In this document: positions 24,263-35,191 of the stretch, piece by piece
How the letters are laid out: every line of letters starts with the position of its first letter
Position numbering within the stretch: the stretch's first letter is position 1
Source: Methylorubrum salsuginis
Lineage (GTDB): Bacteria > Pseudomonadota > Alphaproteobacteria > Rhizobiales > Beijerinckiaceae
NCBI RefSeq assembly: GCF_900114375.1
Contig: NZ_FOSV01000014.1
Span: 1-64,000, forward strand
Direction of reading: 5' to 3'
Length of the DNA stretch: 64,000 bases
Position numbers and translations under genes: made by a program
Notes under the pieces: generated by a model
Told to the model about the DNA's origin: nothing
Databases searched by the model: none
Seen by the model: only the letters and a program-made list of their open reading frames with translations

Positions 24263-25399
24263 TCAGGGGGCGGGCGCGGGTTCCGGATGAAGGCCGGCGG
24301 GCGCGGCGCGCCGGGCCTGAGCCGGCTCCGGCACGAGGTGGAAGGCGGTCGGGCGCCGGAACAGGACCTCCAGCCGCGTGCCGCGCACCAGCCGCTCGAA
24401 GGCCAGCGGCACGGTGACGGCGACGACCGTCACGATCAGGCTGGCGAGCCCGACATCGATGGCGATTCCGGATTTGGCGATCAGCGTGCGGGTCAGCGCC
24501 ATCGGCAGGAAGAAGCCGAGATAGATCACGATGGAGCGCTGGCCGCAGGCGCGAAGCGCCGCCGTGACCGGCCCACCCGCCCGCGTCATCAGGTTGGCGA
24601 ACGCCACGATGGCGAGCGCCCCGACGGCGCCGAGGACGAGGCTCACCCCCGGAAGGCCGGCGATCGAGGGATGCGCGGGCCATCCCGTCGGCGTGAAGAC
24701 CAGCACGGCCTCGACCACGGCCCAGAGAGCGAGGCCGACGAGGGCGAGGCCGGCCCGCGCCCGCACCCGGTCGGCGAACCGAAAGATCCACTCGGCGAAG
24801 AGGTAGCCACCGAAGAAGTAGACGTAGCGGCCGCAGAATTCCTCGACGAGGAGCGGCAGGCCGGCGGTCGGCAGCATCTGCAACAGGGCGGCGACCGCGA
24901 GGGTGACGAGCGGCGGCACCCGGCGGTGCAAGAGCTTGGTCACCACCGAGAACACGGCGAGCAGGTAGACGAACCAGAGCGTCGAGTACGGCACCACCAC
25001 GGCTTCGGCGAGATGCCAGCCGAAGGCCACGAGCTTGCCCCCCGTGCCGACCGCGTCGGCGGTGATGAGCCCGGCCTTGAACACCGATTGGATCAGCACC
25101 CACAGGACGTAGAAATAGGCGAAGTGGACCACGCGCCGGTCGGCGAAGAGGCGCCAGTCGCGGTCGATGACGCGGCCGAGAAAAAGCCCGGAGAGCAGGA
25201 AGAAGTCGGGGATGCGGAACGGCTTGGCGAAGGCCACGACCGTGTGCAGGGCCCCCTCGCCGCCGAGCGCCTCGCCGGTGCCGAGGGTGGAGTGCATCAT
25301 CACGACGAGCAGGATGCACAGGCCCTTGGCGACATCGACCCAGGCGAGGCGGGCCGCCTCCTCGGGATGCGGGCGAAGGGGTTGCGTGGCGCCAGCCAT
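24263..25399 (-). CDS. Acyltransferase 3 family (OpgC/OafA-like) membrane protein
   Basis: A 378-residue integral membrane protein with about ten hydrophobic segments. WVDVAKGLCILLVVMMHST (about 20-38) is the acyltransferase-3 signature with the conserved His in the first helix, followed by PDFFLLSGLFLGR. The family moves acyl groups (acetyl, succinyl) onto extracellular glycans. Its target is unknown; the neighbouring glycosyltransferase gene on the same strand suggests a shared surface polysaccharide. The C-terminal tail is Pro/Ala-rich and cytoplasmic. Confidence 0.82.
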   Translation of the reverse strand: MAGATQPLRPHPEEAARLAWVDVAKGLCILLVVMMHSTLGTGEALGGEGALHTVVAFAKPFRIPDFFLLSGLFLGRVIDRDWRLFADRRVVHFAYFYVLWVLIQSVFKAGLITADAVGTGGKLVAFGWHLAEAVVVPYSTLWFVYLLAVFSVVTKLLHRRVPPLVTLAVAALLQMLPTAGLPLLVEEFCGRYVYFFGGYLFAEWIFRFADRVRARAGLALVGLALWAVVEAVLVFTPTGWPAHPSIAGLPGVSLVLGAVGALAIVAFANLMTRAGGPVTAALRACGQRSIVIYLGFFLPMALTRTLIAKSGIAIDVGLASLIVTVVAVTVPLAFERLVRGTRLEVLFRRPTAFHLVPEPAQARRAAPAGLHPEPAPAP

Positions 25400-25504
25400 G
25401 GGAATCCGGGCCTCCTGAGCCGGGCGATGAAGCCCGACCTTGGGACCGGGCGGTTAACCCGGCCTCGACGGCCCAGGAGAAGCTTTTGGACCGGTTAACG
25501 GGTG

Positions 25505-25882
25505 CTACCGCCGCGCCCGGCCCTCGCCGCGCCGTTCCCGGGTCCGGCGCGTCGGCGCGTGAAAATCGTCGGGCTTGGTCGCGACCCATTCGAGGAAGCG
25601 GGCGATCTCGGGATCGGCCCGCAATGCCTCGACCTCGGCGAGCCGCCGGGCGATCTCGGCCTCGCTGTAACGGGCATGGATCGCCGAATGGCAGATCTGG
25701 TGCAGCCGGACCGTCGCCCCGCGGGCGCCGCCCTTCAGCTTCGGCGTGAGATGGTGGAGGCTCTGGCGGGCGTGGCGCGGGATCGGCCGCTCGCAGAGGG
25801 GGCAGACCGGCAGGGCCTCGGGCCGAGGCCCCTGCGTCTCGGGATCGTCGTCGCGCCAGCGCCGGATTCGCCGCCCTACCAA
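25505..25882 (-). CDS. HNH endonuclease-type protein
   Basis: A 125-residue protein with an HNH-like zinc-finger nuclease core: CPLCERPIPRHARQSLHHLT with metal-binding Cys pairs and His-His, then HQICHSAIHARYS. Such small chromosomal HNH proteins are common in alphaproteobacteria and may be DNA repair or processing nucleases. I choose a TTG start at 25882 because no ATG or GTG fits and GGAG lies about 10 bases upstream. It begins 74 bases after the stop of the next protein-coding gene on the same strand. Confidence 0.7.
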   Translation of the reverse strand: MVGRRIRRWRDDDPETQGPRPEALPVCPLCERPIPRHARQSLHHLTPKLKGGARGATVRLHQICHSAIHARYSEAEIARRLAEVEALRADPEIARFLEWVATKPDDFHAPTRRTRERRGEGRARR

Positions 25883-25956
25883 GCCTGTCTCTCCTCGTGC
25901 CGTGAGAGAACGGCGCGGGCGCAAGAACTTTCCGCCCGCGGCCAAATGCCGGACGG

Positions 25957-26697
25957 TCAGACCGTGCGGGAGACGCGCTGACCGGTGACCTGCTCCGCCT
26001 TCGTGCTCGCTTGGGCCGCCGGAGCCTCGCCCAGCGACCGGTCCATGAATTCCCGGCTCGCCGAGCGGAGCTTGCCGTCGTCGAGGGTCATCGTTCCCGA
26101 CAAGTCCTGCGAGGTCATTATCCGCGCCGTGTAGCGACCATAGGCGGCGTCGCGCGCGTCGTCGTCCTTGGCCGCCCGCTTCTCCGCCTCGAACGCCTCC
26201 AGGGCCTTCTGCGCCGCCTTCATGGCGTTGAGCCCGGCCACGTCCTTGAACTCCTTGGCGAGTTCGGGATCGTCGGCGAAGAGCTTCTCGATCTTCTTCT
26301 TGTAGGGGCTGTCGGTCTTCACCTGGCCGAGTTCGTCGAGCTGCAGCTTGGTCGGCTCGTCGAGCGGAATGCCCAGCTTCGTGAAGGCGGACTTCAGCCG
26401 GTCGGCGAGCGCCTGCGAGCGGTCCTGCACCATCTCGTCGAACGAGCGGATGCCGGCGCTGGCCGCCGTCTGCTCGGTCTTGGTGCCCCCCTTGGCGCCG
26501 CCGACGAGACCGGCGAGTTGCTGCCGCGCGGCGGCGCTCAGATCGACCACGGCTGCGGCTCCGGGGCGCGCGGGCGAGGATGCGGAGGAGGACAGGCCAG
26601 TGACCGTCTTCGCTCCGACAGCCGCCGGGTTCGTCGTCCTCTGGCTGGCCGCCCGCGCGGAGGCGGCCCCCGTCCCACCCGCACCTGTCGTCGTCAT
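25957..26697 (-). CDS. Hypothetical protein, Ala/Lys-rich
   Basis: A 246-residue protein without a recognised family. The N-terminal ~60 residues are low-complexity (Ala, Thr, Gly, Ser). Then comes a helical, charged part with SAAARQQLAGLVGGAKGGTK, DEMVQDRSQALADRLKSAFT and FADDPELAKEFKDVAGLNAM. The lack of a signal peptide suggests a cytoplasmic or non-classically exported protein; the Ser/Ala-rich start and repeated helical turns resemble flagellin-associated and structural proteins, but nothing specific. It is followed by the HNH gene on the same strand. Confidence 0.55.
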   Translation of the reverse strand: MTTTGAGGTGAASARAASQRTTNPAAVGAKTVTGLSSSASSPARPGAAAVVDLSAAARQQLAGLVGGAKGGTKTEQTAASAGIRSFDEMVQDRSQALADRLKSAFTKLGIPLDEPTKLQLDELGQVKTDSPYKKKIEKLFADDPELAKEFKDVAGLNAMKAAQKALEAFEAEKRAAKDDDARDAAYGRYTARIMTSQDLSGTMTLDDGKLRSASREFMDRSLGEAPAAQASTKAEQVTGQRVSRTV

Positions 26698-26784
26698 GCC
26701 CCACCCCCATGGTTGCCGACGCAGTTTACGGAAGGCGGCCCTAAAACGGGCTTAACCCTCGGTTGACGATGCGGAGGGGCCGCC

Positions 26785-28107
26785 TCAATGCCCCGCGGTG
26801 GGCGGCGTCTCGTCGGAGATGCCAACCCTGGCCCAGACGTAGAGCGCGAGCAGCGCCACCGGCACGCCGATCAGCGAGGTCAGGACGAAGAACCAGGAAA
26901 ACCCCGTCCGCTCGACGATGAAGCCCGAAAATCCCGCCAGGATGCTGCCGGGGAAGGCGCAGAGCGAGGTGAGCAGTCCGAACTGGCTCGCGGCGTGCTC
27001 GGTGGAGGCGAGCGTCGACATGTAGGTGATCAGCACCACCGAGGCGAAGGCGTAGGCGAACCCGTCGATGCCCACCGTGATCGCGAAGGTCCAGAACGCG
27101 GTGCCGCCGTCGCCGCCATGGGCCGCCAGATAGGCGAGGCTGAGATGCGAGGCCGAGGCCGCGACCGTGCCGACGAGCAGGCTCGTCAGCATGCCGATGC
27201 GCGGGATGAGCGCCCCGGCTAGAAAGGTCCCGCCGAGCCCGATCCAGAAGCCGAACAGCTTGGTGACCGTGGCGATGTCGGTGTTGGAGAAACCCTGGTG
27301 CTTGAACAGCGGCACCGCCATGGCGTTGGCGACGTAGCCCGGCATGCGGAAGCCCGCGACCAGGAGCAGGATCGCGGGCGCCATCGGCCCGAGCCGCCGC
27401 CACAGGTCGCGGATCGGGCTCCAGACCGTGTCGAGGAAGCCGGCCCGCGGCGCATGGGGCGCGCGGTCCGAATCCGGCTCGGGCGCGAACACGGCGGCGA
27501 CCATGCCGACCAGCATCAGGGCGCCCATGCCGAGATAGGCGCCGCGCCAGCCGATCCGGTCGGCCAGGACCAGGGCGCCCGCGCCCGCCGCGAGGTTGCC
27601 GATGCGCCAGCCGATCTCGGTCCACGAGGACAGCACCGCCTGCTTCTCCGGCGGGCGCACGCTGGTGATGCGCCAGCCGTCGATGACGAGGTCGAGCGTG
27701 GCCCCGGCAAATCCCAGCGCCACCGAGAAGGCGATGGTCCAGCCGAGCCAGTGGGCAGGGTCGCCGAAGGCGATGCCGGCCAGCATCGCCATCACGCCGA
27801 GTTGCGCCACGACGATCCAGCCGCGGCGCCTCCCGAGCAGGCGCCCCAGTAGCGGCGGGTCGTAGCGGTCGAGGAATGGCGCCCAGAGGAACTTGAACTT
27901 GTAGGCGAGCGTCATCTCGCTCAGCAGGCCGATGGTGGCGATCGAGATGCCGATGTCCGACAGCCACGCCGATTGTGTCCCGTAGACGAGCAGGAACGGG
28001 ATGCCGGAGGTGAAGCCGAGCCCCAAAGCGGGGGCGATCCGCCGGTCGGTGAACAGGGCCGACCAGAACGGCGTGGAGTCGGGGGCCACCTTCGTCGGCG
28101 CGTTCAT
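26785..28107 (-). CDS. AmpG-like MFS permease
   Basis: A 440-residue major-facilitator protein with about 12 membrane segments. GFTSGIPFLLVYGTQSAWLS (about 31-50) and LAYKFKFLWAPFLDRYDPPL (about 68-87) are typical of the AmpG branch, which imports anhydromuropeptides for peptidoglycan recycling; SLC33-type acetyl-CoA transporters are related. ATG 28107 is chosen because the upstream extension is not conserved-looking. No AmpC or AmpR gene is nearby, so a link to beta-lactamase induction is not supported here. It is followed on the left by the 246-residue hypothetical gene. Confidence 0.8.
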   Translation of the reverse strand: MNAPTKVAPDSTPFWSALFTDRRIAPALGLGFTSGIPFLLVYGTQSAWLSDIGISIATIGLLSEMTLAYKFKFLWAPFLDRYDPPLLGRLLGRRRGWIVVAQLGVMAMLAGIAFGDPAHWLGWTIAFSVALGFAGATLDLVIDGWRITSVRPPEKQAVLSSWTEIGWRIGNLAAGAGALVLADRIGWRGAYLGMGALMLVGMVAAVFAPEPDSDRAPHAPRAGFLDTVWSPIRDLWRRLGPMAPAILLLVAGFRMPGYVANAMAVPLFKHQGFSNTDIATVTKLFGFWIGLGGTFLAGALIPRIGMLTSLLVGTVAASASHLSLAYLAAHGGDGGTAFWTFAITVGIDGFAYAFASVVLITYMSTLASTEHAASQFGLLTSLCAFPGSILAGFSGFIVERTGFSWFFVLTSLIGVPVALLALYVWARVGISDETPPTAGH

Positions 28108-28195
28108 GCTGGGTCCGGCTCCGCTGCGCCCCGACTGATAGGCCAAGGGCTCGCCGCGCGCCACGCGGCGGCGCCCGTGGCGCGATCGAGCGGCG

Positions 28196-29077
28196 TCAGC
28201 GGGCGGCGGCGTTGCTCCGGACCGTGACCCGATGGGGCACCTGATCGGGCTCCGGCCGCCAGAGCGGCACGATCAGGCGCAGCCACGCGCGGGTCTCCTC
28301 GCCGCCGTAATGGCGCTGGGCGATGTCGCGGGTGAGAATCGTCTGGACGGTGAATTTCTCGAACGCGTAGCCGACGAGGGCGCCGGCCGCGACCTGTCCG
28401 AGGGGGCGGTCGCCGGGCCGGCGGGTCGGCAGATCGGTCGAGCCGAAGGCGACGGCGCCGAGCTGCCATTTGCCGAACCGCTTGGTCGCCGTGAGGTCGA
28501 GGTTCATGTAGTCGGAATAGAACACCCCGCTCGGCGAGGTGTCGTCCAGCATCGTGCCGTAATGGAGGTTGGCCGTCAGGTTCCAGCCGTCGCGGACGTA
28601 GCTGATCGCGAAGCGCTGGGCGATCGAGGCCGATTGCAGGGCAAAGCGCGTGTCGCTCGGCCAGTAGCCGCCGAGGAAGTAGCTGACGCCGAGGCCGTCG
28701 CCGATCTTCCAGGCGATCTGGGCCGCCGTGAGCGGCTGGGCGACGCCCCATTGCCAGGGACCGGCCTGCGGGCTCGTGCCGTTGAACGGCAGCGTCTGGA
28801 TGAAGCGCAGCTGGCCGCCGACGACCGTCCAGGGCGTGGCCCAGAGCAGGACGCCGAGGTTGTTGTTGGCTTGATTGTCCCGCGGCAGCGTCCCGCGTTC
28901 GGCGAAGCTCGACGTGAGGGTCATCTGGAGGCCGGTCGGCACCTGCCAGCCCGTCGGCAGGCCGATGGTGATGCCGGGCAAAGCGGCGGAGCGGGCGAGA
29001 ACGGGTGTCGGCGCGGCGGTAAGGCAGGCGATACCGAGGGTCCAGGCGCAGGCACGCGCCTCAAGTCGCAACGTCAA
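28196..29077 (-). CDS. Predicted outer-membrane beta-barrel (phenol MetA-pathway transporter-like)
   Basis: A 293-residue protein with a signal peptide (TLGIACLTAAPTPVLARSAA, cleavage near residue 29). The mature part is rich in alternating aromatic/hydrophobic strands (WNLTANLHYGTM, YMNLDLTATKRFGKW, FTVQTILTRDIAQRHY), the profile of the MetA-pathway-of-phenol-degradation family of outer-membrane proteins. Substrate unknown. It is 88 bases upstream of the MFS permease start on the same strand, so the two may form an export or import pair across the envelope. Confidence 0.65.
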   Translation of the reverse strand: MTLRLEARACAWTLGIACLTAAPTPVLARSAALPGITIGLPTGWQVPTGLQMTLTSSFAERGTLPRDNQANNNLGVLLWATPWTVVGGQLRFIQTLPFNGTSPQAGPWQWGVAQPLTAAQIAWKIGDGLGVSYFLGGYWPSDTRFALQSASIAQRFAISYVRDGWNLTANLHYGTMLDDTSPSGVFYSDYMNLDLTATKRFGKWQLGAVAFGSTDLPTRRPGDRPLGQVAAGALVGYAFEKFTVQTILTRDIAQRHYGGEETRAWLRLIVPLWRPEPDQVPHRVTVRSNAAAR

Positions 29078-29388
29078 ATCCCGCTCTCCCCGGCCCCCGA
29101 TCCGCGGCGCCGTCTTCCGTCGATCCGATGCGTCCGCGAGGGACGCAGGATCAGCATGGAAGAAGCGACCGCGAGGCGGAAGAACAGGAGCGAATGATCG
29201 ATTGATGAATTTGCGGAACTGTTACGTTACTCAATATCAACGTGAAGCATACGCGGTTTTATCAATATTTTTGCAAATCAGGATTAAATCGGATTCGGCG
29301 AAAAAACGAGTGCCGTCAGGGTGTTCCACAAAACGAAAAGGCGACCGCCGCGAGACGGTCGCCCTTTCCATGCCGCACCGTGGCCGGC
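29078..29388. other. Intergenic region with terminator and AT-rich promoter zone
   Basis: About 310 bases lie between the desulfurase end (29389) and the outer-membrane protein start (29077). The part 29195-29310 is strikingly AT-rich for this genome and probably contains the promoter of the leftward outer-membrane gene. The desulfurase terminator occupies the right end. Confidence 0.55.
29330..29366 (-). terminator. Intrinsic terminator of the encapsulin-desulfurase operon
   Basis: On the minus strand a perfect 8-bp stem GGCGACCG / CGGTCGCC (29340-29347 with 29356-29363) and an 8-base loop are followed by TTTTCGTTTT. It starts about 25 bases after the desulfurase stop codon. It is the cleanest Rho-independent terminator in the window. 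Confidence 0.85.
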
Positions 29389-31387
<1,999 letters not shown>

Positions 31388-31401
<14 letters not shown>

Positions 31402-32779
31402 GGTAGTTGCCCAGCAGCACGTTATCGAGACGGGCGATGGCATCCTCGACCAGCACGGCGGCCGAGAAGTAGCGGGTCACGAGGTGCGAGGCGATGGAGT
31501 GGTCGTTGGTGCCCATGTAGCGCACCGACAGGCCGGGCTCGATCTCGCCGGTCACGCCCGACTTCTGCAGGCCGACCACGCCCTGCTCGCCTTCGCCGAC
31601 GCGCAGGAGCAGGATCGAGGTGGTCTGGGCGCCCGTCACCGGATCGATGTCGATCGGCAGCTTGTCGCTGGGCACCAGCGGCACGCCGCGCCAGGTGATG
31701 AAGGGGGCGCCGAACAGGTGGACGACGACCGGCGGCACGCCGCGGCGGGTGGCCTCACGGCCGAAGGCCGCGATGGCGCGCGGATGCGCGACGAAGAAGG
31801 CGGGCTTCTTCCACACCAGCGTCAGCAGCTCGTCGAGATCGTCCGGGGTCGGCGGGCCCGAGCGGGTCGGGATGCGCTGGCGGCCGGCGACCTCGTTGAG
31901 CAGGCCGAACTGCGAATTGTTCAGCAGTTCCCACTCCTCCCGCTCCTTCACGGCATCGACCGTGAGGCGGATCTGCTCGCGCAGCTGGTCGATCTCGTTG
32001 GAGTAGAGATCGGTGACGCGGGTATGGGTGTTGAGGATCGTCTGGATCGTCGAGAGGTGATACTCGCGCGGATCGATCTCGTAATCGACGAAGGTGGTGG
32101 GCAGGCGCGGCTCGCCGGTATGGACCGCCAGGAGCTCTATGCCCTGCTCGCCGTAGGAGTTGGTGTGGCCCTTCAGGCGGTCGCGCTCTTCCTGGTACTG
32201 GTCGATGCGGGCGCGGATGCCCTCGTCCTTGACGGCGGCCGGGTCGAGCGTCAGCAGCGTCACCGCCGAGAGCGCCTTCACGGCCGGGGCCGGACCGGCC
32301 TCGCCGACGAGCGCGCCCTCACCGAAATAGTCGCCGCGGGTGGCGAGACCCTGGCGCAGGCGGCCCTTGTAGGGGCCGGACAGGGTCAGCTCGACGGTGC
32401 CGTCGGCGACCACGACGAGGCTACGGCCGTTCGAGCCCTCTTCGGCGATGGTCTCGCCGGCCTTGTGCTTGGTCTCCTTGAACTTGCCGGCGAGCGCGGC
32501 GAGCTCGGCATCGCCCAGGCGGCTGAACAGCGGCACCGAGCGCAGCGAGGCGGCGCGGACCGAGCGGGCGCCGTCCTCGTTGGCGAGGTCGATGCGGCCG
32601 GACTTGGCCAGCACCACGGCGCGGCGGTTGACGCGGTAGACGCCGCCCGCGACATCGACGAAGGGCAGGAGCCGCAGCAGGAAGCGGGGGGTGTTGGCGA
32701 CGTTCTGGACCGAGGTGACGGTCGCGGTCGCTAGATTGCGCGCAGCAGAGGCGCTCACGCTCAGGCCCGGTCCACTCAT
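31388..32779 (-). CDS. Encapsulin nanocompartment shell protein, family 2B type (with CNB-fold insert)
   Basis: A 463-residue HK97-fold shell protein. The N-arm (about 1-60, NVANTPRFLLRLLPFVDVAG) is followed by an inserted cyclic-nucleotide-binding-type domain (about 80-185: FSRLGDAELAALAGKFKETK, AGETIAEEG, RGDYFGEGALVGE). The capsid core carries DLYSNEIDQLREQIRLTVDA, FFVAHPRAIAAFGREATRRG and LLLRVGEGEQGVVGLQKSGV. A CNB insert defines family 2B encapsulins; family 2A shells lack it. The phosphate-binding Arg usual in CNB pockets (after FGE.AL) is missing, so cAMP binding is doubtful. ATG 32779 is chosen because the family N-arm begins there. It self-assembles into an icosahedral shell around the downstream desulfurase. 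Confidence 0.92.
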
Positions 32780-33183
32780 GGGTCGTCGTCTCCGTCGTCG
32801 TTCAGGTTGCCGAAGGCCGCACAAAGCCTCCGATGCGGACAAAGGTCCGCGTCGGAGCGGCGCTCGTCTGGAGCACGTCCGGCCTGGATTGGGAATGTCG
32901 GTTGTTCCGCGACCTGTGCTTGTCTAGGCCGGCGGAATGTCGGGAAGCTATGGCTTGACGGCAATCGGGGTCAATAGAAAGTTATTCTCAATTTTCCAGA
33001 GATTTGAAACAGGCCTTCTAGAATTTGTGACATTGATAACAGTGCGTTCTAAATATCGGGCCTAAAGTAGAGATATTTTCTACAAAATTCAGAATGCCAA
33101 ATGATCTGGGCAAGGATCTTCGCAGGCCTAGGCCGGATGGGGACGCCGTGCCGCCCGAGGCTCGCCCGCGTCGGACGAACCCG
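32780..33183. promoter_or_regulatory. AT-rich control region upstream of the encapsulin operon
   Basis: About 400 bases without a gene, shared with the 3' side of cysE. Bases 32945-33095 are very AT-rich for this genome and contain a TTCTAGAA palindrome (33016-33023), a TTCTAAAT half-site (33047-33054) and a TTTTCTACAAAATTCAGAA stretch. They look like operator DNA for the leftward encapsulin operon. The regulator is not identified. Confidence 0.55.
32947..32974 (-). promoter_or_regulatory. Candidate promoter of the encapsulin-desulfurase operon
   Basis: On the minus strand TTGACC (32969-32974) is separated by 16 bases from CATAGC (32947-32952), a reasonable -35/-10 pair. It would give a 5' leader of roughly 160 bases before the shell start codon. 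The -10 is weak. Confidence 0.35.
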
Positions 33184-34050
33184 TCAGATCCCGTCCCCGT
33201 ACCCGACGAAGGACTGATCCATGCTCTGGGCCGGGTTCTCGTCCGCGGGCAGGCGCGAGACGACGCGGGCCGGCACGCCCGCCACCGTGGTATGGGCCGG
33301 CACCTCGTGCAGGACGACCGCCGCGGCGGCGACCTTGGCCCCCTCGCCGACCCGGATGTTGCCGAGCACCTTGGCGCCGACGCTGAGCAGCACGCCGCGG
33401 GCGATCTTCGGATGGCGGTCGCCGCTCTCCTTGCCGTTGCCGCCCAGCGTCACGGACTGGAGGATCGATACGTCGTCGGCCACCACCGTGGTCTCGCCGA
33501 TGACGACGCCGGTGGCGTGGTCAATGAACACCCCCGAGCCGATCCGCGCCGCCGGGTGGATGTCGCAGCCGAACACTTCCGAGATGCGGCTCTGGACGTG
33601 GAGCGCCAGCGTCGCCCGGCCCTGCTCCCACAGCCAATGGGCCACCCGGTAGGCTTCGAGGGCGGCGAAGCCCTTGTAGAACAGGAACGGGTCGAGATAG
33701 CGCCGGCAGGTCGGGTCGCGCTCGCGGATCGCGACGAGGTCGCGCACCGCCTGTTCCGAGAGATGCGGGTCGGCCTCGAAGGCCGAGAGGCAGAGGTCGC
33801 GCACGGTGAGCCGGGACAGGTCGCCGTCGCCGAGGCGGTGGGCGAGGCGGTAGGCCAGGGCTCCGGCCAAGCCCCGCTGGTCGAGCACGGTCGCCTGGAT
33901 CAGGCCCGCATAGAGCGGCTCCTCGATCAGCGCCGCCTCGGCCTCGGCCCTCAGTTCCTGCCAGACCTCCGCCTCCGCCGTCGCCCTGTGGGTCGCGCGC
34001 AAGGGAAGCTGACCGAGCGCCGCGCGGGCCTCGATGGTGCCGATCGTCAT
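33184..34050 (-). CDS. cysE: Serine O-acetyltransferase
   Basis: A 288-residue enzyme that makes O-acetylserine from serine and acetyl-CoA, the committed step of cysteine synthesis. The N-terminal helical domain (about 20-150, EVWQELRAEAEAALIEEPLY) is followed by the left-handed beta-helix of hexapeptide repeats (HPAARIGSGVFIDHATGVVI, GETTVVADDVSILQSVTLGG). The C-terminus ends GYGDGI, with the terminal Ile that docks into O-acetylserine sulfhydrylase in the cysteine synthase complex. Its position beside a desulfurase-loaded encapsulin suggests supply or recycling of the cysteine that the cargo consumes. The upstream small gene ends 14 bases before the ATG. Confidence 0.93.
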   Translation of the reverse strand: MTIGTIEARAALGQLPLRATHRATAEAEVWQELRAEAEAALIEEPLYAGLIQATVLDQRGLAGALAYRLAHRLGDGDLSRLTVRDLCLSAFEADPHLSEQAVRDLVAIRERDPTCRRYLDPFLFYKGFAALEAYRVAHWLWEQGRATLALHVQSRISEVFGCDIHPAARIGSGVFIDHATGVVIGETTVVADDVSILQSVTLGGNGKESGDRHPKIARGVLLSVGAKVLGNIRVGEGAKVAAAAVVLHEVPAHTTVAGVPARVVSRLPADENPAQSMDQSFVGYGDGI

Positions 34051-34064
34051 GTGGGGGGAACGTC

Positions 34065-34355
34065 CTAGTTCACCCGCCGGAACATCGCCGGCAGGTAGGC
34101 CTGAAGGATCTCGTGTCCTTCGAACTCCACGTCAACCGTGTCCGCCGCGCCGTCGGCGGGATGGATGCCAACGACCCGGCCGGTGGCGTTGCGCCAGATG
34201 CCGAGCGTCTCGGCGAGGTCGAGCCGGGCGAAACGCACCGCGTCGCCGGGGCTCATGCCGTCGGTCGGCCCGTCGCGTTCGGCCCCCCGGCGCCCCGCCG
34301 AAGCGCCGTCGGAAAATCTCTTCCAAGTCCGTCCGTCGTGAGGGAAGACTTCCAT
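34065..34355 (-). CDS. Small hypothetical protein co-transcribed with cysE
   Basis: A 96-residue protein. The C-terminal part (about 40-96: GDAVRFARLDLAETLGIWRN, GRVVGIHPADGAADTVDVEF) looks like a small beta-barrel (SH3- or NifZ-like) domain. It ends 14 bases before the cysE start on the same strand, so they form an operon. The function is unknown. ATG 34355 is chosen because the following MEVFPHDGRTW reads as a native N-terminus. Confidence 0.62.
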   Translation of the reverse strand: MEVFPHDGRTWKRFSDGASAGRRGAERDGPTDGMSPGDAVRFARLDLAETLGIWRNATGRVVGIHPADGAADTVDVEFEGHEILQAYLPAMFRRVN

Positions 34356-34507
34356 CGCGCGGTCTCCTCGCCTTAGCAAATTATTCGCTAAGTCATTGTT
34401 ATATCTTGATAATTATCGATAGACCGCCGCTTGGCAAGCCTTGCCCCGAAAGATTCTGCGGGTTACCCCGCGCGTGACGGCCCCTCGCGAGCGCGGAAAC
34501 GGACGCC

Positions 34508-34936
34508 ATGAAGCGCACGATCATCGACCCGAAATTCTCCGTGGCCGGCCAGCCCTCGCCGGACGACATCGCGGCTTGGGGCCGGGAGGGCGTCGCGCTC
34601 CTCGTCAACAACCGGCCGGACGGCGAGGAGCCGGGCCAGCCCGGTTCAGGCACCGAGCGCAGGGCGGCGGAGGCAGCGGGGATCGGTTATCTCGATCTGC
34701 CGGTGACCGGGCCGACGATCTCCCGCGCGGCGGTCGAGGAGTTTCGCGCGGCCGTGGCGGCGGCGCCGGGTCCCGTGGTCGCCCATTGCCGCAGCGGCAC
34801 CCGCTCGCTCACGCTCTGGGCCCTGGGCGAGGTGCTGGCCGGGCGCCTGCGCCGCGACGAGGTTCTGGAAGTGGGCACCCGCCACGGCTTCGATCTGTCG
34901 GGTGCGCTGCGCTGGCTCGACGCGAACGGGGCGTGA
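34508..34936 (+). CDS. TIGR01244 family protein (Blh/DUF442, phosphatase-like fold)
   Basis: A 142-residue protein with the cysteine-phosphatase/rhodanese-like fold of the beta-lactamase-hydrolase-like (DUF442) family. The active-site loop is VAHCRSGTRS with Cys94 and Arg99, and the N-terminal SVAGQPSPDDIAAWGREGV is typical. In other bacteria this domain is fused to persulfide dioxygenase-type hydrolases and connected with sulfide handling. It is divergent from the cysE operon, separated by about 150 AT-rich bases. That position by cysteine/sulfur genes supports a sulfur-related role (inference). Confidence 0.8.
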   Translation: MKRTIIDPKFSVAGQPSPDDIAAWGREGVALLVNNRPDGEEPGQPGSGTERRAAEAAGIGYLDLPVTGPTISRAAVEEFRAAVAAAPGPVVAHCRSGTRSLTLWALGEVLAGRLRRDEVLEVGTRHGFDLSGALRWLDANGA

Positions 34937-35143
34937 GGCGCGAGCGGGACCGTCAGGGCACGGGGATGCGACCGGCACATCCGTCGTGTCGGTGGCGCAT
35001 ACCGTTTGCGGCCGATCCACCCGGCCCTCCGCTCCCCGCCGTCGTCGCGAGGTGGACCCGAGGCGATCCAGGGTGCGCCCCGTCAGAAGGCGCCATGGCC
35101 GGGTGAGCGATCGGTTCGGTCTCTATACCGCTTCATACCGCTT

Positions 35144-35173
35144 CGGCTTCGCCCGCTCTGCGCGGCGAAGCCG
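35144..35173 (-). terminator. Hairpin downstream of lpd
   Basis: A perfect 10-bp stem CGGCTTCGCC / GGCGAAGCCG encloses a 10-base loop, 19 bases after the lpd stop codon on the minus strand. A T-rich tract is lacking, so termination may be inefficient or Rho-assisted. The flanking ATACCGCTTC occurs twice in tandem (35126-35145). Confidence 0.6.
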
Positions 35174-35191
35174 TCGAACGGATGACCCGTA

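Noticed and set aside
33001..33060. Irr-type (TTTAGAA-N-TTCTAAA) iron box upstream of the encapsulin operon
   Set aside because: Only half-sites and a TTCTAGAA palindrome occur; no full box was found.
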